DNA of 64,000 bases from Punica granatum. Its lineage: Eukaryota > Streptophyta > Magnoliopsida > Myrtales > Lythraceae. A program made the position numbers and the translations under genes. This document shows positions 56,735 to 64,000 of this stretch, piece after piece (the stretch's first letter is position 1; each line of letters starts with the position of its first letter). The stretch is taken from contig NC_045127.1 in the NCBI RefSeq assembly GCF_007655135.1, forward strand, positions 2,604,001 through 2,668,000, read 5' to 3'. Below the pieces are notes generated by a model, which worked only from the letters and a program-made list of their open reading frames with translations, was not told the DNA's origin and searched no databases.

Positions 56735-57055
56735 ACCCGATTGATTTTACAATTTTATTTTAAAATTTTAATTTTAATTTTAATTTTAACTGTATTTACT
56801 ATACAATAAAGATCAACTCTTCTAATTTAAAAAGATGAGTCTTATATATAAACTCACATACAATTTCATTATACTCAATTTAATTTTTAATATTAAATTC
56901 TCTCTACTATTCATTACTTTTTCAACAACACAATCACCACTTTCTCTTAACTATTCATTACTTTTTCATATTTTTTTATCATAATTCAACAACACAATCA
57001 TTACAACCCAATTAAAATCAAAACTTAACTTTACTTAACTCTAAAACCAAATACA
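56735..57055. mobile_element. Tourist-like MITE
   Basis: Interior matches 20448-20733 (caattaaaatcaaaactta, caacacaatcattacaaccc). The right end aaaaccaaataca is kept; the left end is eroded. Confidence 0.6.
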
Positions 57056-57584
57056 CCAACACTGACTTCGAAATCATGTCACCCGAAAGAAATTTTGATG
57101 TTAGATACAGGGCGTGGGCGTGGTAATTTCTTAATTTTACATACTTTTAACGGAGAAGTTATTAAATGATCCTATCTTGTCATGTGACGTAAAAAAACAT
57201 CAATTAAATTATATAAAATTAGGAATTTGATATTAATCACTCAAATAATTGTTATAATTATTCTTTATTGAAGGATTCTTATTGATTCTTTCTCATCGCT
57301 TCTTCTCACCGCGTCATTTGAAATAAGATCATTTAGAATTTTCTCGTTTTAGCTGGTTATTTTATTCGAGTTTTGGACCTCTACAATGCATGAGAAGGCC
57401 ATTATTAAGTTGCCCTTAGTGATCATTAGGATTATACTGAATCATAGTAAGAAAAACTGAACTGGCCGCATACTAAGTAATCCGAATCTATGTTCATGAT
57501 TGAATTATACTGGACAATATGCCATCGCACATTCATAAAATTTTTACATTCCTGGGTACTAAGTAAATTATTGGCCGAGGGATA

Positions 57585-57663
57585 TTTCCCTCGCTAAACC
57601 TTATTCTCGAGGGATATTCAGCGAGGGATTTGGCCCTCGCTAATCACTTGTTTTTTAGTAGTG
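57585..57663 (-). mobile_element. CACTA-like terminus with subterminal repeats
   Basis: Read from 57663 on the minus strand it begins CACTACTAAAAAACAAG, the En/Spm type end. It is followed by repeated gcgaggg/ccctcgc motifs in both orientations (57575-57640), as in CACTA subterminal regions. The opposite end was not found. Confidence 0.55.
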
Positions 57664-57747
57664 TATGTAGGCAGTTGGAATAGTTTGAGCCTAATTTAAT
57701 AATAAATTTATCTTTCTTAAGTAGTATATTGTATGTATACTTGTAGT

Positions 57748-57930
57748 CAGGGGCGAAGCCAATTAATTGGTATGGAGGCAATTGCCCCCCTGAACTTTGA
57801 ATTTTTTTAAAATTTTGTCCCAAAATTATGTAAAATTAGTATATTACTTCTCTGAAAAAATATATTTATATACTATTTATATAAAGTAATATTTTTGCCC
57901 CACTTGATGAAAAATTCTGGCCCCGCTACA
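57748..57930. mobile_element. Non-autonomous hAT-like element
   Basis: Left end caggggcgaagcc and right end ggccccgc form weak inverted termini, similar in style to 56178-56363. Target duplication is not clear. Confidence 0.4.
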
Positions 57931-58814
57931 TGGTAAAGGTGGTTGTTTCGAATTCAAATTGTCCTAGCCACTATAGTATATTTATATTGTTATTTCTGGA
58001 GGGCTTAGATCGGTTATAATATTTTACAGAATAATCTGAGTAATTTGGAGGGGAACTAATTAGTTCCTAGGATTCCCGCACATCCAAATCCGTCCACAAA
58101 ACTGGCCCGATGCGTGGCCCTGACCCTTGAGTTGAGCTCTATCGCATCGTGGAGATAGTAAATCAGATCGCACAACACTGATCAATATCATTAAGTCGTA
58201 GTTTCCCATCGGTAAAACACTTTGCATTTCCCTCAAATGAATGAATTAATGAATCGGGAAGTCTAATGTATCATTACAGATCTTTCTGCAAGCAAAAGTC
58301 AGTCAACAAAACATGGCAAAAGATCTCTAGCTAAAAAAAAATAAAAATGAGAAAGGCAAGTCACGACACAGAGGCAGTCCTATATCATCTTCTCTTCTTT
58401 TCTTTTCTTTTTTTTTTTTCTCTTTTTTCCCGCTTGAACGCAGGCAGACCATAATTATGTACTGTGTAGGAAAAATAATGGAGCAGAAAGGTGGTCTGTG
58501 GTCTCCCAATCCTACTTTGGAGAAATATTATTCCATCTGCAACACGAGGGGAATGATTGATATTAAAAGAAGTTAAATGGTCCAAAAGTAGAAATAGATT
58601 ATCGTGTTGAGTGCTCCCAAAGGTAAAAGTAGAGGTACCAAACGTGTGTTTTCTAATGCATGTCAAAATCATGGAATTCCATAATTATGTCTTCTATTTA
58701 CCATCATTTCTTATCATAACACTATCTAAAATAGTAATTAACCGAATCACAATATCAAATTCTCCTATAAAAAGAACTAATAATAATACTTACATAATGA
58801 AATAATCCATAAAC

Positions 58815-60522
58815 TGTTGTGACAAGATATCTATAACACGAGATGAGAGAACATAGAAAAATAAATCGAACACCAAATATACGACCCTCAATGGAGAAAC
58901 ATTAACGGACAGAGCATGAGAATCTACTAGATCGATAAATAAGATATTACAGCTCTCAGAGATGTCTCTCAATTCCAGTCCCATTACAAAATCCAATCCC
59001 AAAGAGTCTAATCCGATCTCTCAATTTTCTCCATCCTCTCACTCTAAATTGAGACTCCAAGAAGATAAATCAGAGAATTTATCAAGAAGAACATTCACCG
59101 ACCTCGTGATTCCAGACTCTCTCACCGGCCTCCAAGGACCTAGGGTTTCGCACCATCGAGGCACATTTCACAACTCGTATAAAACCCTATATATAGGTTT
59201 ATACGAGAATATATCATAAATCTCTAGAGATATCATAATATCTCTCTTAGAATATTTCTTAGGATATTTCCTCTTATGAGGTTACAAGAAATCCCGAAAA
59301 TATAAAAAACAATATTTTCCAACAATTTCTTCCTCGCTTTGAGTCTTAGAGTTTTCGCAATCTGAGCTTAATGCAAGACAATCTCCAACAAATCTCCACC
59401 TTAGCTTGCATTAAGCCAAGCACTGCAACAGTCCGTCTTGACTCACCTACTATGTCATGGCCCTCACCGAGCTCCACCTTGTCCAACGCTATCACTCCGC
59501 TCCAATCCAAACCACCCTTGGACTTCTTCGAGGTGCCGGGCTTCCTCAGCTTTTGTGTGGTGCACCCTCCAAAGTTGAACATTTTGTTCAAGTCGAATTC
59601 CCGACTTCATAAGTACATGAGATCACTAACTCCGTAAGCCCGAAACGTCTCATCGATCTCATTTGCTCACCCACCTGCCTTTTGCACGTTTACAATTCAG
59701 TAGAGATTTGGCCTCCATTCAAATCATCCCGACTGAATATCCTCTACGCCAGGCTGAGTATTCAGAGCTTTCTCCCAAGCTCCACCTTTTCCACTGCTGT
59801 ATGGGTTAAGGCTATTAGGACTTCTCCTTCTAGCACTCCCTTCAACTCGATCTGCCATCACTCGTTGTTGCTTGATCCATCGACCTTCTCAAACTTGAAA
59901 CTCGCAAACGACATCTTCAGGATCCAATCCACTCCTAGCTCTGATACCAATTGTTGTGATAAGATGCCTATAGCAAGAGATGAGATAACGGAGAAAAATA
60001 AATCAAACATTAGATATACGTGGTAAAACCCTCAACGGAGAAATATCCACGGAAAGAGTAGAAGAATCCACTAGATCAATAAATATGAGATTACAGCCCT
60101 CAGAGATGTCTCTCAATCCCAGCCCCCTTACAAACCCAATCCCGATAAGAATCTAACATGATCTCTCAATTCTCTCCATCCTCTCACTCTAAATCGAGAA
60201 TTCAAGAAGATAATCCAGAGAATTTCTCAAGAGGATCACACCATCATTGACCCGTGATTCCAAACTCTCTCTCTCACCATCCCCTAAGGGACTAGGGTTT
60301 AACGGCATTGATGCACATTTCACAACTCATATAGTAGAGAATATATCCTAAATCTCTTGAGATATCATGATATCTCTCATAGAATATTTCCTAGGATATT
60401 TCCTCTTATGAGGTTACAAGAAATTCCGAAAATATAGGAAATTTTTTTTTCTCCCAATTGCTTCCTCGCTCTGGGTCTTAGAGTTTCCACAGTCCGAGCT
60501 TAATGCAAGACAATATCCAACA
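58815..60522 (-). mobile_element. Small copia-like LTR retrotransposon, non-autonomous, 1.7 kb
   Basis: Two LTRs in direct orientation, 58815-59390 and 59952-60522, both with TGTTGTGA...CCAACA ends. The primer-binding site on the minus strand, tggtatcagagc (59949-59938), two bases inside the upper LTR, is the usual initiator-Met tRNA site. A polypurine tract, aaggtggagatt, abuts the lower LTR (59402-59391). The internal region is only 561 bp and encodes no polymerase. Near the PBS a short frame resembles a gag start (ASFKFEKVDGSS) but meets a stop. The LTRs have diverged from each other noticeably, so the insertion is old. Flanks taaac and gaaat do not match. Confidence 0.88.
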
Positions 60523-60604
60523 GAAATGTTGAGTAATTTACCATTTATTTCATTATGAGAAGGATTGTGAGGATATTAAGATTGATTATTAATATGAGAT
60601 ATTA

Positions 60605-60837
60605 ATGCCCAGTTTGGTTTCATCATATTATTTTAGAATCACAATTCTAATTTAACTTTATTCACTACAAAACAAAATAACTCGTACAAAGTTAAAGAGT
60701 GGGTCCCATTTATACTACTTTTTTCCACAACAAAACAACATAATTCATACAAAGTCAAAGGGTTGGCCCCATTTATACCACTATTTTTCAAAATCAAAAT
60801 CTGATTTTAAAATCCTATTATGAAATCAAACGCAACA
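60605..60837. mobile_element. Tourist-like MITE
   Basis: Inverted ends atgcccagtttggtttc and gaaatcaaacgcaacat are flanked by TTA/TAA-like bases. Interior tcactacaaaacaaa and gtgggtcccatttata relate it to 20448-20733. Confidence 0.6.
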
Positions 60838-61090
60838 TAACATTCGAGAATGGAAAAGGAGAGTTGAATTTAATGATTTATACGTATACAGTACAACCCT
60901 CCCAAGATGTTCTCTCTCTCAATTCTTGGACCCTATGGGTAGTCCTAGCATAGCATAGCAGGAGATCTAAGCTAAACATCCTAGCTAGACTGTTGGATTT
61001 CATTTCCTATGCAGTTCATGCATGCACACTCGCACACGTCCGTTTCACAATCTGTTGAAAATTCTACTACCTTTCTCTGTCTCAATTGAT

Positions 61091-61092
<2 letters not shown>

Positions 61093-61131
<39 letters not shown>

Positions 61132-61140
61132 ATATATATA
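61093..61140 (+). promoter_or_regulatory. (CT)n tract and TA run upstream of CYP724B-like gene
   Basis: A run of fourteen ct units is followed by tatctatcta and tatatatata, ending 95 bases before ATG 61235. CT-rich tracts are common in plant core promoters and 5' UTRs. Confidence 0.5.
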
Positions 61141-61234
61141 GCAGTTCGAGGTAACCATCTCGTTGCCTCCTTTACTAGTCAAAAGAGACTCTCTCTCTCT
61201 CTCACGTCCAATTTCTCACATCCCAGCTAGACAT

Positions 61235-63708
<2,474 letters not shown>

Positions 63709-64000
63709 CAATTTCTCCTTACAAAGTACTAAATATCGTGATGGTTCGGCATGTACAATTAGAAACTTCATATCGTTGTGACAGTTAGCACACATGCATG
63801 TATGTAATCATGTTTGGTTCGTATGAGAGATTTGAATTTTGAGAACTGAGTTCGAGTCGGGCGTGTGCTAAACCATGAGAGCGAGATCTATGTAACTCAA
63901 TCCAAATGATAGAACAGAGAGGTTATTTTCATTGAAATGATGCTTCCATACCTCTAATTAGCTTCCAAGAATTGATCAAATGATCAAACCACCAGGCCAA
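63709..64000. other. 3' flank of the P450 gene
   Basis: Probable 3' UTR and downstream sequence to the window end. Nothing else is recognised. Confidence 0.5.

Larger units (their letters stand above)
53366..61092. other. Gene-free region rich in transposon remnants
   Basis: No host gene is recognised over 7.7 kb. It is AT-rich, extreme at 54240-54760. It holds Helitron-like, SINE-like, hAT-like, Tourist-like and CACTA-like remnants and a copia-like element, each listed separately. The stretches 53366-54220, 54760-55390 and 56400-56730 show nothing recognisable. Confidence 0.55.

Noticed and set aside
59371..60026. Plus-strand frames of 88 and 114 aa as genes
   Set aside because: They lie antisense to the interior and LTR of the copia-like element and have no domain.
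61163..61234. Upstream extension of the P450 (MPPLLVKRD...)
   Set aside because: It opens with TTG. ATG 61235 places the membrane anchor at the N-terminus as expected.

Overview
This window is plant nuclear DNA, most likely from a eudicot. Evidence: spliced genes with GT-AG introns in AT-rich DNA, plant-specific families (UGT glycosyltransferases, GIL1/DUF641, RLCK kinases, a CYP724B-type P450, an X8 cell-wall protein) and many plant transposon types. The sequence alone does not fix the species.

Layout. 1-1000: a long inverted repeat and a 21-bp minisatellite. 1.5-15.7 kb: a UGT71-like cluster with two apparently intact genes (4668-6128; 7997-9591) and three broken copies, one split by a solo LTR. 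Within this stretch lie a small gene of unknown function (11088-11799) and a proline-rich X8-domain gene (13380-14364). 16-19 kb: a ZIP metal transporter and a dead PPR gene. 19-22.2 kb: AT-rich, gene-free DNA with non-autonomous transposons. 22.2-28.8 kb: a conserved housekeeping block with a WRNIP1/RarA-type AAA ATPase, GIL1 and a 2-oxoglutarate dioxygenase. 29-36 kb: a partial duplication of the dioxygenase region with retrotransposon gag-like genes, an LTR, SINE-like repeats and a Mutator-like MITE.

36.5-53.4 kb is the most unusual part. It holds a minus-strand array of RLCK-VII-like genes. By hand-splicing, copies A (36533-38266, 376 aa) and D (51060-53365, 395 aa) have complete reading frames. 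Both carry an N-terminal MGICWGS motif and both have lost the catalytic Lys, the HRD Asp and the DFG Asp. Copies B (42759-44815) and C (45988-47569) are broken, and a fifth fragment lies near 45.1 kb. A TM9SF membrane-protein gene (39443-41470) sits between A and B. The array looks like an ancestrally dead pseudokinase family that is still duplicating and decaying.

53.4-61.2 kb: gene-free DNA with Helitron-like, CACTA-like, hAT-like and Tourist-like remnants and a 1.7-kb copia-like element with two LTRs, a PBS and a PPT. 61235-63708: a nine-exon CYP724B-type P450, predicted to act in brassinosteroid synthesis.

Exon boundaries come from reading splice signals and checking phase by hand. Family names come from recognised motifs; no database search was run. 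The UGTs, dioxygenase and P450 suggest small-molecule metabolism, but nothing here shows that they share one pathway.
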